From Hydrogenophilales bacterium (lineage in GTDB: Bacteria > Pseudomonadota > Gammaproteobacteria > Burkholderiales > Thiobacillaceae): DNA of 64,000 nucleotides. The stretch covers positions 317,168-381,167 of the forward strand of contig JAHFRD010000001.1 of NCBI GenBank assembly GCA_023258975.1, in the 5' to 3' direction. The first letter of the stretch is position 1. Each line of letters opens with the position of its first letter. A program made the position numbers and the translations under genes. Below, piece by piece: positions 51,267-59,815 of the stretch. The notes below the pieces were generated by a model, which ran no database searches, had not been told where the DNA came from, and saw only the letters and a program-made list of their open reading frames with translations.

Positions 51267-52483
51267 TTTTTTACGTGTGACTGGATAATTCTGGATTGCA
51301 CGACATCATCAATGATGCCGCGACAGAATTTGTTTACATTTACAAACCGGATACGCGAGCCAAAGCCGACAAAACCTAGCATCAAGGCTAATTTTCCAAA
51401 TACTTCATCAGCAAACGAGGACGCGATCAATTCAACACCGGAAAAGTCTATTTCCAGAACATCGTTCGGCGCCGTGGCCAACAGGTTCTCGATCTTGTTA
51501 CGGATTCTCAATCCGGTGAGGCGGTTGCCGAATCTCGCGGCTTCGTCCGCCAATTGCATTCGCATCACGCCAATGGTGGTGTCTTTTCCATATAGCGCGT
51601 CGTTGAAAGGATAGGCCGGCGCATCTCCCCATAATGCCCGTTCAATTTCTATCGGAACCGCTGTATTGAGTTGTATATCCACAAAGGTTCCAGGAAACGG
51701 TGGGAAGTCGCCCTTGATCTCCATACGATCATTCATCCATTCCACCCGCCCTTTCTGGGAATGGATGGACAACCGCCCACCCTGGTTTATCTTGACGATC
51801 TGCAATGTCCCGGTAAGCCCTTTGCCCTGCCCGAAATCCGGGCGGGAAGTAATGCCTTCCTTGAGGGCATGCGCGATGGCGTCCTCGTCGTGTTCCTGCA
51901 TGGGGAAGGCCGCACGTATGGTCTGTGGGATGCCCACCCCCCCATCCGCCACCACAACCGCCATATGTTGCGTTTTCGGATGGACGACAACCTGCATCCA
52001 GCCGTGATCGACGCCGGCATGCACCAACACATTGCCCGCCACCTCGTTGAGCATCCACTCGAAAGACTGCAACACGCCTTGCGCGTAGGTCGCGCGTTCC
52101 AGAACCTGATGAATCTGGCTGTCTATCAATTCGTTCAGGCTGGTGTCATCGGAAAAACGGTGCAGCGCATTGGGCTTGTCCGTGATCGGGTGTCCGCCAT
52201 CCGGGCATAAACACGCCGCATAATTGGAATCCAGGATGTAACGCCTGCACACTTCCTCATCGGGCAAAACCAGAGCGAAATCCACTCCATGTGAATATCT
52301 ATATCGTTCGGCCAACACAATCAACGGCACAAAACCATTTGGGAATACGAGCTTCAGATTGGAAAAATTCAGCCGAATATCCCGATGCCCTTGTTTCTCC
52401 ACCAGATTGAACAGGATGGATTGCGCCTTCTGGAAAGCCTGCCAATCGAAACGATCCCAGTTGAAGGCGATTTCGTTGTTCAC
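51263..52483 (-). CDS. GHKL-type ATP-binding protein with C-terminal DUF4325 (STAS-like) domain
   Basis: A 406-residue protein lying between glyQ and glyS. An N-terminal region (about residues 1-125) leads to a histidine-kinase-like ATPase fold: FEWMLNEVAGNVLVHAG has the N-box-type Glu/Asn, AVVVADGGVGIPQTI the G1 box and FGQGKGLTGTLQIVK a later nucleotide motif. The C-terminal about 95 residues (NDVLEIDFSGVELIASSFAD) match DUF4325, a STAS-like domain. No phospho-acceptor His box is seen. The gene is more A+T-rich than its neighbours. GTG 52483 lies two bases after the glyQ stop, and its stop overlaps glyS. A switch or anti-sigma-like role is inferred; nothing here shows a target. Confidence 0.75.
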   Translation of the reverse strand: MNNEIAFNWDRFDWQAFQKAQSILFNLVEKQGHRDIRLNFSNLKLVFPNGFVPLIVLAERYRYSHGVDFALVLPDEEVCRRYILDSNYAACLCPDGGHPITDKPNALHRFSDDTSLNELIDSQIHQVLERATYAQGVLQSFEWMLNEVAGNVLVHAGVDHGWMQVVVHPKTQHMAVVVADGGVGIPQTIRAAFPMQEHDEDAIAHALKEGITSRPDFGQGKGLTGTLQIVKINQGGRLSIHSQKGRVEWMNDRMEIKGDFPPFPGTFVDIQLNTAVPIEIERALWGDAPAYPFNDALYGKDTTIGVMRMQLADEAARFGNRLTGLRIRNKIENLLATAPNDVLEIDFSGVELIASSFADEVFGKLALMLGFVGFGSRIRFVNVNKFCRGIIDDVVQSRIIQSHVKK

Positions 52484-52485
52484 GC

Positions 52486-53427
52486 TCAGGCCCCCTCGAC
52501 CTTGCTCTGGGCAGGCGCTTTCTTCTCGATCTCGGCCAAGGTTTCCTCGGCCCAATCTTTCGGCGCCATAGGGAAGCCGAGACGGGCACGGGAGTCCAGA
52601 TAGGCCTGCGCGACGGCGCGTGCCAGGTTGCGGATGCGGCCGATGTAAGCGGCGCGTTCGGTGACCGAGATGGCGCCGCGCGCGTCGAGCAGGTTGAAGG
52701 TGTGGGCGGCTTTCAGCACCTGTTCATAGCCCGGCAGGGCCAGTTGGTTATCCATCAGGTGTTTGGCCTGCTTCTCGTGGGCGTTGAAGGCGATGAGCAG
52801 GAATTCGACGTCGCTGTGCTCGAAGTTGTAGGTGGACTGTTCCACTTCGTTCTGGTGAAACACGTCGCCGTAACTGACGCCGGGCGAGTATTCCAGGTCG
52901 AACACGTTATCCACGCCTTGCAGATACATGGCCAGGCGTTCCAGGCCATAGGTAATCTCGCCGGTGATCGGCTTGCAGTTGATGCCGCCAACCTGCTGGA
53001 AGTAGGTGAACTGGGTGACTTCCATGCCGTTCAGCCACACCTCCCAACCCAGGCCCCAGGCGCCCAGGGTGGGGTTCTCCCAGTCGTCCTCGACGAAGCG
53101 GATGTCGTTCTGTTTCAGGTCGAAACCGAGAGCTTCGAGCGAGCCGAGATACAACTCCAGGATGTTTTCCGGCGCCGGCTTCAGGACTACCTGGAACTGG
53201 TAGTAGTGCTGCAGGCGATTGGGGTTCTTGCCGTAACGGCCGTCCTTGGGGCGGCGCGAGGGCTGCACATAGGCGGCTTTCCAGGGTTCCGGGCCGAGCG
53301 AGCGGAGAAAGGTGGCGGTATGGCTGGTGCCGGCGCCGACTTCGAGATCGTAGGGTTGCAGCAGGGTGCAGCCCTGTTCCCCCCAGAAGCGCTGGAGGGT
53401 GAGGAGGATGTCCTGAAAAGCGGGCAT
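52486..53427 (-). CDS. glyQ: Glycine--tRNA ligase alpha subunit
   Basis: A 313-residue class II aminoacyl-tRNA synthetase subunit. [20 protein letters not shown] and [20 protein letters not shown] open it, [20 protein letters not shown] is motif 2-like, and [16 protein letters not shown]-type [20 protein letters not shown] is motif 3. ATG 53427 is the family start; the long upstream frame is unused. glyQ normally abuts glyS; here the ATPase gene is interposed. Confidence 0.96.
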   Translation of the reverse strand: MPAFQDILLTLQRFWGEQGCTLLQPYDLEVGAGTSHTATFLRSLGPEPWKAAYVQPSRRPKDGRYGKNPNRLQHYYQFQVVLKPAPENILELYLGSLEALGFDLKQNDIRFVEDDWENPTLGAWGLGWEVWLNGMEVTQFTYFQQVGGINCKPITGEITYGLERLAMYLQGVDNVFDLEYSPGVSYGDVFHQNEVEQSTYNFEHSDVEFLLIAFNAHEKQAKHLMDNQLALPGYEQVLKAAHTFNLLDARGAISVTERAAYIGRIRNLARAVAQAYLDSRARLGFPMAPKDWAEETLAEIEKKAPAQSKVEGA

Positions 53428-53682
53428 GTTGGTGTAGCCGTAGCGAAAGGGGAGTGATTTTACCCGTGATTCCGCCCATATCCGCCACCACGCCCCCGGC
53501 ACGACACGGCAGTCATGCCGGTCGTGGTGTCGGAAATCCGGCGAACCAGGCAAAGATCGGACAGTCCCCCCCGGCGAGGGCATGCCGCGACGCAACATCC
53601 CGGCGGCATGGCGGGAAGACGGACGCTCGGGAATGCCGGGCATGTAATTTGCTAAAAAGAAATCGTCACCGTGGAGAACATC

Positions 53683-53838
53683 ATGACACTCACCCTCACC
53701 CCCAGCCTGACCATCCGCTTCCGCTGCGCGGCGGACACCGCATGGCACATGATCCGCACGCACTCGCGGCGCCTGTCCATCGTCAGCCTGTCCTTCCTGA
53801 AGATGGAAGTGCTGGTGTTCAAGTACCACGGGAAATGA
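53683..53838 (+). CDS. Small protein of unknown function (51 residues)
   Basis: A 51-codon frame with GGAG seven to ten bases before ATG 53683. The product [20 protein letters not shown]... is basic, with many Ser/Thr/Arg and a C-terminal [17 protein letters not shown]. It is too short for most gene callers and overlaps the convergent kinase 3' end by 20 bases. The 255 bases upstream (53428-53682) hold a GC-rich palindromic stretch around 53500-53530 but no other gene. Whether it is expressed is uncertain. Confidence 0.4.
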   Translation: MTLTLTPSLTIRFRCAADTAWHMIRTHSRRLSIVSLSFLKMEVLVFKYHGK

Positions 53839-55138
53839 TCAGGGCCGCGTCGAGTCCACCGCCCGCGCGGTGGCTGAATTCGATGCGCCAGCCATAGGCA
53901 TCCGCCAACTGCCGCGCGATCGCCAGCCCCAGCCCACTGCCGCCGCTATCCCGGCTACGCGAGCCTTCCAGGCGATGGAACGGCCGGAACACCGCCACCC
54001 GCTGATCCTCCGGAATCCCGGGTCCGCGATCCAGCACGGAAATGCGCGCCTCCTCCTCTGCGCAGCGCAGTTCCAGATCAATCGTTTCCTCGCCGCCATA
54101 GCGCCTCGCGTTGTCCAGCAGGTTGCCGACGATGCGGCGTAGCGCGGCCTCGCCCGCTTTCACCGTGCAAGCCGCCGCAGGTGGTCGCCAGTTCACCGGC
54201 CCCAGGCGCGCGGCGGTTTCCGCCAGGTCGCCCAATAGCTCCGTCAGATTGCAGTCCTTAAGGTCGTTGGCCTGAAGCGCGCGGGAGAACACCAGCATGT
54301 CGCCGATCAGCCGGTTCATTTCGTCCAGATCGCGCTCCATGCGGCCCACCTGCGCGGCATCGGCGTCGTCCAGCATGGACAGCGCCAGCTTCAAGCGGGT
54401 GATCGGCGTGCGCAGATCGTGGGAGATGCCGGAGAGCAGCACGGTACGGTTTTCCAGGAGCGCATGGACTTCACCGGCCATGCGATTGAAAGCGGCCGTG
54501 AGTTCGCGGATTTCCCTGGGGCCGGTTTCCGGCAGCGGCACCGGGTCGCGCCCCTGCCCCACTTCACCGGCTTTCTCGGCCAGGCTGTTCAACTGGCGGC
54601 TGGCGCGGCCAACCATGAGCAGCGCGGTCACCACGGTCAGGGCGGCGCCCAGCAGGAAGACGCCGACCGCCGCCAGCGGGGCTTGCAGCGCATAGCGATC
54701 CTGGCTGAAGCCGACGCGCAACTGTTTGTCCGCCACCTGTAGATCCAGCCACACCCAGTTGGCGTCCGACCCGCGTTTGAGCACCACCGTCTGCCGCATG
54801 CGCTGACCAAGGGAAGCCGTCAGGAGATCGCCGAACAGGGTATGGGGCGCCATATCGGCTGGAACGTTCGCGAGCAGCGGCTTCGTCGCCGCCCCCAGGC
54901 CCAGATCATGCCGGAACGCCAACTCCATTTCGTAATCGGTGCGGGTCTGCGGCGGCAGTTCCACCCAGGTCTTGGCCGCCAGGGAAATCTTCGCCGCCAG
55001 ATCGTCCGCCGAACGTTCCGCCATCGGCCGGATCAGGGTCTGCCAGACCACCGCGAAGGCCAGGGTCTCGAACACCAGAAACGCCGCCAGCAGGGCGGCG
55101 GCGGTGCGGCCGAACAGGGTGCGGGGGAGCAGGCTCAA
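53819..55138 (-). CDS. Sensor histidine kinase, EnvZ type
   Basis: A 439-residue kinase: helix 1 ([20 protein letters not shown]), periplasmic loop (about residues 35-150), helix 2 ([16 protein letters not shown]), HAMP (about 175-225), then HisKA with [17 protein letters not shown] and a HATPase with [14 protein letters not shown] and [18 protein letters not shown]. Such kinases respond to osmotic or envelope state and phosphorylate an OmpR-like partner. Its start overlaps the regulator stop, so they are co-translated, regulator first. The periplasmic sensor is not one I can assign to a ligand. Confidence 0.92.
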   Translation of the reverse strand: MSLLPRTLFGRTAAALLAAFLVFETLAFAVVWQTLIRPMAERSADDLAAKISLAAKTWVELPPQTRTDYEMELAFRHDLGLGAATKPLLANVPADMAPHTLFGDLLTASLGQRMRQTVVLKRGSDANWVWLDLQVADKQLRVGFSQDRYALQAPLAAVGVFLLGAALTVVTALLMVGRASRQLNSLAEKAGEVGQGRDPVPLPETGPREIRELTAAFNRMAGEVHALLENRTVLLSGISHDLRTPITRLKLALSMLDDADAAQVGRMERDLDEMNRLIGDMLVFSRALQANDLKDCNLTELLGDLAETAARLGPVNWRPPAAACTVKAGEAALRRIVGNLLDNARRYGGEETIDLELRCAEEEARISVLDRGPGIPEDQRVAVFRPFHRLEGSRSRDSGGSGLGLAIARQLADAYGWRIEFSHRAGGGLDAALIISRGT

Positions 55139-55839
55139 CCGCCACGCCCCTTGGGCGCGAACAGATAGCCCTGGCCCCAGACCGTGCGGATGTAGAAGGG
55201 ATTGGCGGGGTCGTCTTCCAGTTTGCGGCGCAGGCGGGTCACCCGCACGTCGATGGAACGGTCGAAGGGGTCGCGCTCGAAGCCCTTCAGCCAGTCCATG
55301 ATCTGGTCGCGCGAGAGCGCCCGGTTGGGGTGCTCGACGAACACCTTGAGCAGGGTGAACTCCGCCTGGGTGAGGGGGATGTCCTCACCTTCCCGAGACA
55401 GGCGTTGCGCCGCGAGATCCAGCGCGAAGGGGCCGAAACGGGCGTTCTCATCCTTCTCCCGCGCCATCGGCTCGCCGCCGCCACGCCGCATGACCGCGCG
55501 GATGCGCGCCAGCAATTCGCGTGGATTGAACGGCTTGGCCAGATAGTCGTCGGCGCCGACTTCCAGCCCGACGATGCGGTCGATATCCTCGCCCCGCGCC
55601 GACAGCATGATGACTGGAATGTGGCGCAGCGCCTTGATGCGCCGGGTCAGGCTCAACCCGTCCTCGCCCGGTAGCATCAGATCCATGACCACGAGATCGG
55701 GCATGGCCGCCGCCATGCGCTCGTCCATCTCGCGGCCGTCGCGCGCGGTTTCCACCACGAAACCCTGTTTCACCAGATATTCCGAGAGCAGGTCACGCAG
55801 GCCCGCGTCGTCATCCACCACCAATACTCGTTCAGTCAT
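55135..55839 (-). CDS. OmpR-family response regulator
   Basis: A 234-residue regulator: receiver (about residues 1-120) with phosphorylatable Asp in DLVVMDLMLPGEDGLSLTRR, and a winged-helix DNA-binding domain (about 135-234) with SRDQIMDWLKGFERDPFDRS and VWGQGYLFAP. The sequence around AKPFNPRELLARIRAVMRR is close to OmpR/RstA. ATG 55839 is chosen; upstream ATGs in the frame extend into the divergent region. Likely targets are the divergent secreted-protein genes and itself, with a TACACACTGTTACA site in the shared gap (55854-55867). Confidence 0.92.
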   Translation of the reverse strand: MTERVLVVDDDAGLRDLLSEYLVKQGFVVETARDGREMDERMAAAMPDLVVMDLMLPGEDGLSLTRRIKALRHIPVIMLSARGEDIDRIVGLEVGADDYLAKPFNPRELLARIRAVMRRGGGEPMAREKDENARFGPFALDLAAQRLSREGEDIPLTQAEFTLLKVFVEHPNRALSRDQIMDWLKGFERDPFDRSIDVRVTRLRRKLEDDPANPFYIRTVWGQGYLFAPKGRGG

Positions 55840-55853
55840 GCTCCAACCCTCGA

Positions 55854-55898
55854 TACACACTGTTACAAATCTAACGGAAGCGGAAACCCCCGTGTTAC
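55854..55898. promoter_or_regulatory. Candidate OmpR/RstA-type binding region between the regulator and the secreted-protein genes
   Basis: TACACACTGTTACA at 55854-55867 matches the RstA box TACATNTNGTTACA at all but two fixed positions; the hexamer TGTTAC recurs at 55861-55866 and 55893-55898, 32 bases apart on the same strand, and GTTA-N6-TAAC overlaps the first. OmpR-type proteins bind such direct repeats. Tentative. Confidence 0.4.
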
Positions 55899-55939
55899 CT
55901 CCCCTGCCTAGCATGCAGGTCATGGAAAGGAGATTTGCG

Positions 55940-56374
55940 ATGAAAGCGAAAGTTCTGATGCCCCTGCTGTTGAGCGTACTCGCCGCGCCGGCCCTGGCAA
56001 GCGACGCGGTCGAGAGCATGTTCATCGGTGCCGCCTTCCAGGTCGCCCAGATGGGCCCGGAAGTGCGCCGCATGATGCGCGAGCGCTGGGAACAAGCCAG
56101 CCCGGAAGAGCGCATGGAGATGCGGCGCCAGTTTCAGGAACGCCCGCAACAACGCCAACAGGAGCAACGCGGGCAATGGGCCGGCAGGATACCCAATCCC
56201 CCAGGCCCTGCGGACTTCGCGGGCATGGGTGGCAACCTCGGTGGCAATTTCGGTGGCGCTTTCGGAACCGGCTTCGAACAACGTCGCCCCGACCCATCCG
56301 CTCCGGACGATAACGCGCCGGGTTTCGACCCACGCAACCGATTCAACCAGCCCGCCGGTAGAAACCGGCGCTAA
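55940..56374 (+). CDS. Secreted Gln/Arg/Gly-rich protein of unknown function
   Basis: A 144-residue exported protein (signal MKAKVLMPLLLSVLAAPALA, cleavage after ALA near residue 20). A helical segment EVRRMMRERWEQASPEERME with repeated Arg/Glu is followed by a Gln/Arg-rich stretch (QERPQQRQQEQRGQW) and a Gly/Asn-rich tail (GMGGNLGGNFGGAFGTGF). The AAGGAGA site at 55927-55933 fixes ATG 55940. The charged, low-complexity sequence looks like a stress or surface protein; no known family. Probably under the divergent OmpR-type regulator. Confidence 0.7.
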   Translation: MKAKVLMPLLLSVLAAPALASDAVESMFIGAAFQVAQMGPEVRRMMRERWEQASPEERMEMRRQFQERPQQRQQEQRGQWAGRIPNPPGPADFAGMGGNLGGNFGGAFGTGFEQRRPDPSAPDDNAPGFDPRNRFNQPAGRNRR

Positions 56375-56407
56375 CCCTCGATTTTTGAATTGACCAAGGA
56401 GTCCATC

Positions 56408-56923
56408 ATGAAAAAAACCGCGCTCACACTCGCCCTGATCGGCCTGACTGGTCTGGCCTTCAGCACCCCCGGCATGGCGTCCGGCTTCCAGGATCGCGCC
56501 GAAGTCGTCGGCAGCACACCGGTTTACGAATCGTTCAACGAACCCCGGCGCGATTGCTGGGACGAGCAGGTCGGCTATGAAGCCCCACGGCGGCGCGAGT
56601 ATGGCGGCGCGGTGCTGGGCGGCCTGGTCGGCGGCCTGCTCGGCCGCCAGATTGGCGGAGGCTCCGGACGCAACTGGAGCACGGCCGTCGGCGCCGCCAC
56701 CGGCGCAATCGTCGGCGACAACATCGACAACGACGGACACCGGGCCGTCGCCGGCGCGCCGCGATATGAACAACGCTGCCGCCAGATCGACAACTGGAGC
56801 CGCCGCCTCACCGGCTACAACGTCAGCTACCGCTACCAGGGCCAGACCTACTCGGCATTCCTGCCCTATGACCCGGGCCAGACGGTGCGCGTGAACGTCA
56901 ACGTCTCGCTGGCTGAACACTGA
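56408..56923 (+). CDS. Glycine-zipper (Rick_17kDa/SlyB-like) envelope protein
   Basis: A 171-residue exported protein: signal MKKTALTLALIGLTGLAFST (cleavage after MAS near residue 24), then a glycine-zipper membrane segment GGAVLGGLVGGLLGRQIGGG with GAATGAIVGDNID (about residues 65-105), typical of Rick_17kDa/SlyB lipoprotein-like proteins. The C-terminus (YEQRCRQIDNWSRRLTGYNV) is a surface-exposed Arg-rich domain of the family. No lipobox Cys is present, so it is soluble or integral. AAGGAG precedes ATG 56408. It follows the secreted protein by 33 bases, likely an operon. Confidence 0.82.
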   Translation: MKKTALTLALIGLTGLAFSTPGMASGFQDRAEVVGSTPVYESFNEPRRDCWDEQVGYEAPRRREYGGAVLGGLVGGLLGRQIGGGSGRNWSTAVGAATGAIVGDNIDNDGHRAVAGAPRYEQRCRQIDNWSRRLTGYNVSYRYQGQTYSAFLPYDPGQTVRVNVNVSLAEH

Positions 56924-56942
56924 TACACCAGCAACAAAAGAC

Positions 56943-56998
56943 GCCGGCAAGGATGCCGGCGCTACCAGTGGCGCCACGACTGGAGTGCCGGCATTTTT
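56943..56998 (+). terminator. Stem-loop region ending in a T-run, containing the dispersed GCCGGCGCTAC motif
   Basis: GCCGGCA-AGGA-TGCCGGC (56943-56960) is followed by a second GC-rich stem (CCAGT ... ACTGG) and GTGCCGGCATTTTT. It lies just after the glycine-zipper gene. The shared GCCGGCGCTAC is at 56955-56965. Confidence 0.6.
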
Positions 56999-57119
56999 CG
57001 TTTCAACGTGAGTGACAGGTCGCTTCTTTGGCGGAAACCGCCATCGGATCATGCAAGGTTGTGGGGGCCGGCTGTATTGCCGGCTGCTAGAATGCCGCTC
57101 CCCCCGCGCGCGCCAACCC

Positions 57120-57932
57120 ATGTCCCTGCTTACCGCCATTCTTCTCGCTAGTACCGCCGGTGGAGTGCTGTCGGTGCTGTTGGCGACGGTCGCGTTGCGG
57201 ATGAAAGCGGAGTGGGTGCCGGTGATGGTCAGTTATGCCATCGGCGCCCTGCTCGGCGCGGCATTTCTGGAAATTCTGCCGCACGCGCTGGAACATGCCG
57301 GCAGCATGGAAGCGCTGACCACCACGGTGCTCGGAGGCATCCTCGGCTTCTTCATCCTGGAAAAACTGGTGCTCTGGCGGCATTGCCATACCGAACATTG
57401 CGAGGTGCACGGAGCCGAGGTGCACGGAACCGATGCCGCGGCCCGCACAGCCCCGCCGCAGCATGACCACGGCCGCTCCGGCATGATGATCACGGTGGGC
57501 GACACGGTGCACAACTTCGTCGATGGCGTGATGATCGCCGCCGCCTTTCTGGTGGATTTCAAGCTGGGCGTGGTGACCGCTTTCGCCATCGCGGCCCATG
57601 AAGTGCCGCAGGAGCTGGGCGACTTCCTCATCCTGCTGCATTCCGGCTACAGCAAAACGCAGGCGCTCCTGCTCAACCTGCTGTCCAGTCTGGCGATGCT
57701 GGTGGGCGCCCTGCTCGGCTACTTCCTGCTTGCCGAGTTGCAATGGATACTGCCCTACATGCTGGCCATCGCCGCGTCCGGCATGATCTACGTCGCGGTG
57801 GCGGATCTCATCCCCGGCCTGCACAAGCGGGTCGAATTGGCCCACACCGGACAGCAGGCATTGCTCATCGGCCTGGGTATATTCACGGTCTGGGCGGCGA
57901 GCACGCTCGCCCATGAGTGGATGCACGGATAA
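57120..57932 (+). CDS. ZIP-family divalent metal transporter
   Basis: A 270-residue membrane protein with eight segments. The binding-site helices read VGDTVHNFVDGVMIAAAF (helix IV, His-Asn) and FAIAAHEVPQELGDFLILLH (helix V, His-Glu). A His-rich cytoplasmic loop (HCHTEHCEVHG) lies after helix III. It imports Zn, Fe or Mn; the substrate is not readable. ATG 57120 is preferred; upstream frame is read-through of the repeat region. It is 28 bases before an MBL-fold protein gene. Confidence 0.9.
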   Translation: MSLLTAILLASTAGGVLSVLLATVALRMKAEWVPVMVSYAIGALLGAAFLEILPHALEHAGSMEALTTTVLGGILGFFILEKLVLWRHCHTEHCEVHGAEVHGTDAAARTAPPQHDHGRSGMMITVGDTVHNFVDGVMIAAAFLVDFKLGVVTAFAIAAHEVPQELGDFLILLHSGYSKTQALLLNLLSSLAMLVGALLGYFLLAELQWILPYMLAIAASGMIYVAVADLIPGLHKRVELAHTGQQALLIGLGIFTVWAASTLAHEWMHG

Positions 57933-57960
57933 AAAACAGCAACTTTTCGGGATCAAGAAA

Positions 57961-58743
57961 ATGGCTATCGAACTTTTCAACGACGGAAAACACGTCTGCC
58001 TCATGTTCAACGATCTGGTGGACGATACCGGCAGCGATGCCGTCCAGGCCAACCAGTTCATGATCGTCTCGGATGGCGAGGGCGCGCTGATCGACCCGGC
58101 CGGCAACATGACCTACAACGCCCTGATCATGGCCATGCACCGATTCTTCCCGTTCCGCCACCTGAAATATATTTTCGCCTCGCACCAGGATCCGGACATC
58201 ATCGCCTCGCTCAACAAGTGGCTCACCGCCACCGAGTGCACGCTGTACGTTTCCAGCCTGTGGGAGCGCTTCCTGCCGCACTTCTGTACCGCCAACCGCA
58301 CCGAGGGCCGCATCATCGGCATTCCCGACCCGGGCGCGGCCATCCCGATGCGCGACACCACCATCTACGCGATCCCCGCCCACTTCCTGCACGCCGAGGG
58401 CAATTTCCAGTTCTACGACAGCAAGTCGAAGATCCTGTTCTCCGGCGACATGGGCGCCTCCCTGGTGCATCACGACGCGATCGTCGAACCGATCACCAGC
58501 AAGGCCCAGTTCCAGGCGCACCTGGCCTACATGGATGGTTTCCACCGCCGCTACATGGTGTCGAACAAGGTCTGCCGCTTCTGGGTGCGCATGGTGCGGG
58601 AAATGGATGTGGACATGCTGGTGCCGCAACATGGCCGCTGGTTCAAGGGCAAGGAGGCCATCGGCGCCTTCCTCGACTGGGTCGAAAACCTCAACTGCGG
58701 CATCGACCTGTTCACCCAGGACCATTACAGGATGCCAAGCTGA
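57961..58743 (+). CDS. MBL-fold di-iron protein (oxygen-binding di-iron protein type)
   Basis: A 260-residue beta-lactamase-fold protein without the flavodoxin part of flavodiiron enzymes. The di-iron ligands are in FASHQDPDIIASL (H-x-D-x-D), PAHFLHAEGNFQFYD (His, Glu), LFSGDMGASLVHHD (Asp) and VPQHGRWFKGKE (His). Such proteins bind oxygen or NO as sensors, as in the ODP chemotaxis family. ATG 57961 is taken; the frame opens a little earlier. Adjacent genes are a ZIP transporter and a methyltransferase; no chemotaxis gene is seen, so a signalling partner is unknown. Confidence 0.8.
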   Translation: MAIELFNDGKHVCLMFNDLVDDTGSDAVQANQFMIVSDGEGALIDPAGNMTYNALIMAMHRFFPFRHLKYIFASHQDPDIIASLNKWLTATECTLYVSSLWERFLPHFCTANRTEGRIIGIPDPGAAIPMRDTTIYAIPAHFLHAEGNFQFYDSKSKILFSGDMGASLVHHDAIVEPITSKAQFQAHLAYMDGFHRRYMVSNKVCRFWVRMVREMDVDMLVPQHGRWFKGKEAIGAFLDWVENLNCGIDLFTQDHYRMPS

Positions 58744-58758
58744 TCCGCGCCGATCGGG

Positions 58759-59613
58759 GTGGCCGTGAACGTATCGACTGAACGCTACATCCATTCCTTC
58801 GAGCCGGCCGAACAGGCGCGGTTGATTCGCCAGGGCCGGTTTCTCGAACCGTGGATACATCCCCGTGTGGATTTCTCCGCGTGCGCATCGGTGCTGGAAG
58901 TCGGTTGCGGCGTCGGCGCGCAACTTCAGATTCTGCTGCGGCGATTTCCCGAACTTCACCTCACCGGCGTCGACGTTTCCGCTCTTCAGTTGCACAGCGC
59001 GCGAGAACGCTTGGTCGACGCCATCGCGGTGGGCCAGGTCGATCTGCTGGAGGCTTCCGCCTGCCAGTTGCCTTTCCCGGACGACAGTTTCGATGGCGCC
59101 TGCGTTTTCTGGGTGCTGGAACATCTGAACGATCACGCGGGCGCGCTCCGGGAACTGCGCCGCGTGCTGAAACCCGGTGGCGTGCTGTATTGCACCGAAG
59201 TCTTCAACAGCGGCCTGTACGCCCGGCCGCGCCAGCCGGCTCTGGAAAGTTATTGGCGAGCCTTCAATGACTTGCAGGAAGAACTGGGGGGCGATCCCGA
59301 TGTCGGGATCAAGCTGGGCGCCCTGTTCGCCGCCACCGGCTTCGAGCGGATCGAACTCCATGAAGCCTCCCCACTCCTGGACAGACGCCTCGAAGACCCC
59401 GCAGCGCGACGAAACTTCCTCGATTTCTGGCAAAGCCTGCTGTTGAGTGGCGCGCCCAAACTCCTGGAGCATGACCGCGCCACGGAACACGACATCGCCG
59501 CCCTGAAAGCCGCCTTCGCCACCCTGGCCGCGACGCCGGAAGCCATCTTCCGCTACACCGCCATGCAGGCGTGTGGTTACAAGCCCGCCTCAACAGAAGC
59601 GATAGAAACATGA
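58759..59613 (+). CDS. SAM-dependent methyltransferase (Methyltransf_11)
   Basis: A 284-residue class I methyltransferase. VLEVGCGVGAQLQILLRRFP (about residues 45-64) is the SAM-binding loop, LTGVDVSALQLHSARERL follows, and FPDDSFDGACVFWVLEHLND is motif IV-V. The C-terminus is a less conserved helical cap. The substrate is unknown. GTG 58759 or GTG 58765 is the start; both precede NVSTERYIHSFEP. It lies 15 bases after the MBL-fold gene and probably shares its transcript. Confidence 0.82.
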   Translation: MAVNVSTERYIHSFEPAEQARLIRQGRFLEPWIHPRVDFSACASVLEVGCGVGAQLQILLRRFPELHLTGVDVSALQLHSARERLVDAIAVGQVDLLEASACQLPFPDDSFDGACVFWVLEHLNDHAGALRELRRVLKPGGVLYCTEVFNSGLYARPRQPALESYWRAFNDLQEELGGDPDVGIKLGALFAATGFERIELHEASPLLDRRLEDPAARRNFLDFWQSLLLSGAPKLLEHDRATEHDIAALKAAFATLAATPEAIFRYTAMQACGYKPASTEAIET

Positions 59614-59684
59614 AATCCATCCTGAAAATCGGCTTCGCCTCCCTCGGCTGGCTGCGTGAGACCTTCGCGTTGACGCATCACGCC

Positions 59685-59815
59685 AGCGCAGGGGCGACGG
59701 GGCGGGGCTGGGGCTCGCGATCGTCAAATCCATCGTGGAAGCGCATGGCGGATCCATCACGGCGACTTCCGCCAACGGCAAAACCCGCTTCCGGATTCAA
59801 CTCCCCTTTTTTTGA
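59685..59815 (+). pseudogene. Histidine kinase C-terminal remnant
   Basis: A fragment encoding [20 protein letters not shown] followed by [19 protein letters not shown] and TGA at 59813-59815. This is the G2 box and terminal strands of a histidine-kinase ATPase domain. No upstream kinase sequence is present; the frame begins abruptly in the preceding intergenic DNA, where another frame (MKSILKIGFASLG from 59610) is open but matches nothing. It overlaps the end of rlhA on the other strand. A deletion or rearrangement scar. Confidence 0.65.

Noticed and set aside
53428-53682. Glycine riboswitch or T-box leader for glyQ
   Set aside because: The region before glyQ has GC-rich inverted repeats (around 53500-53530) but no tandem glycine aptamer or T-box sequence that I can see.
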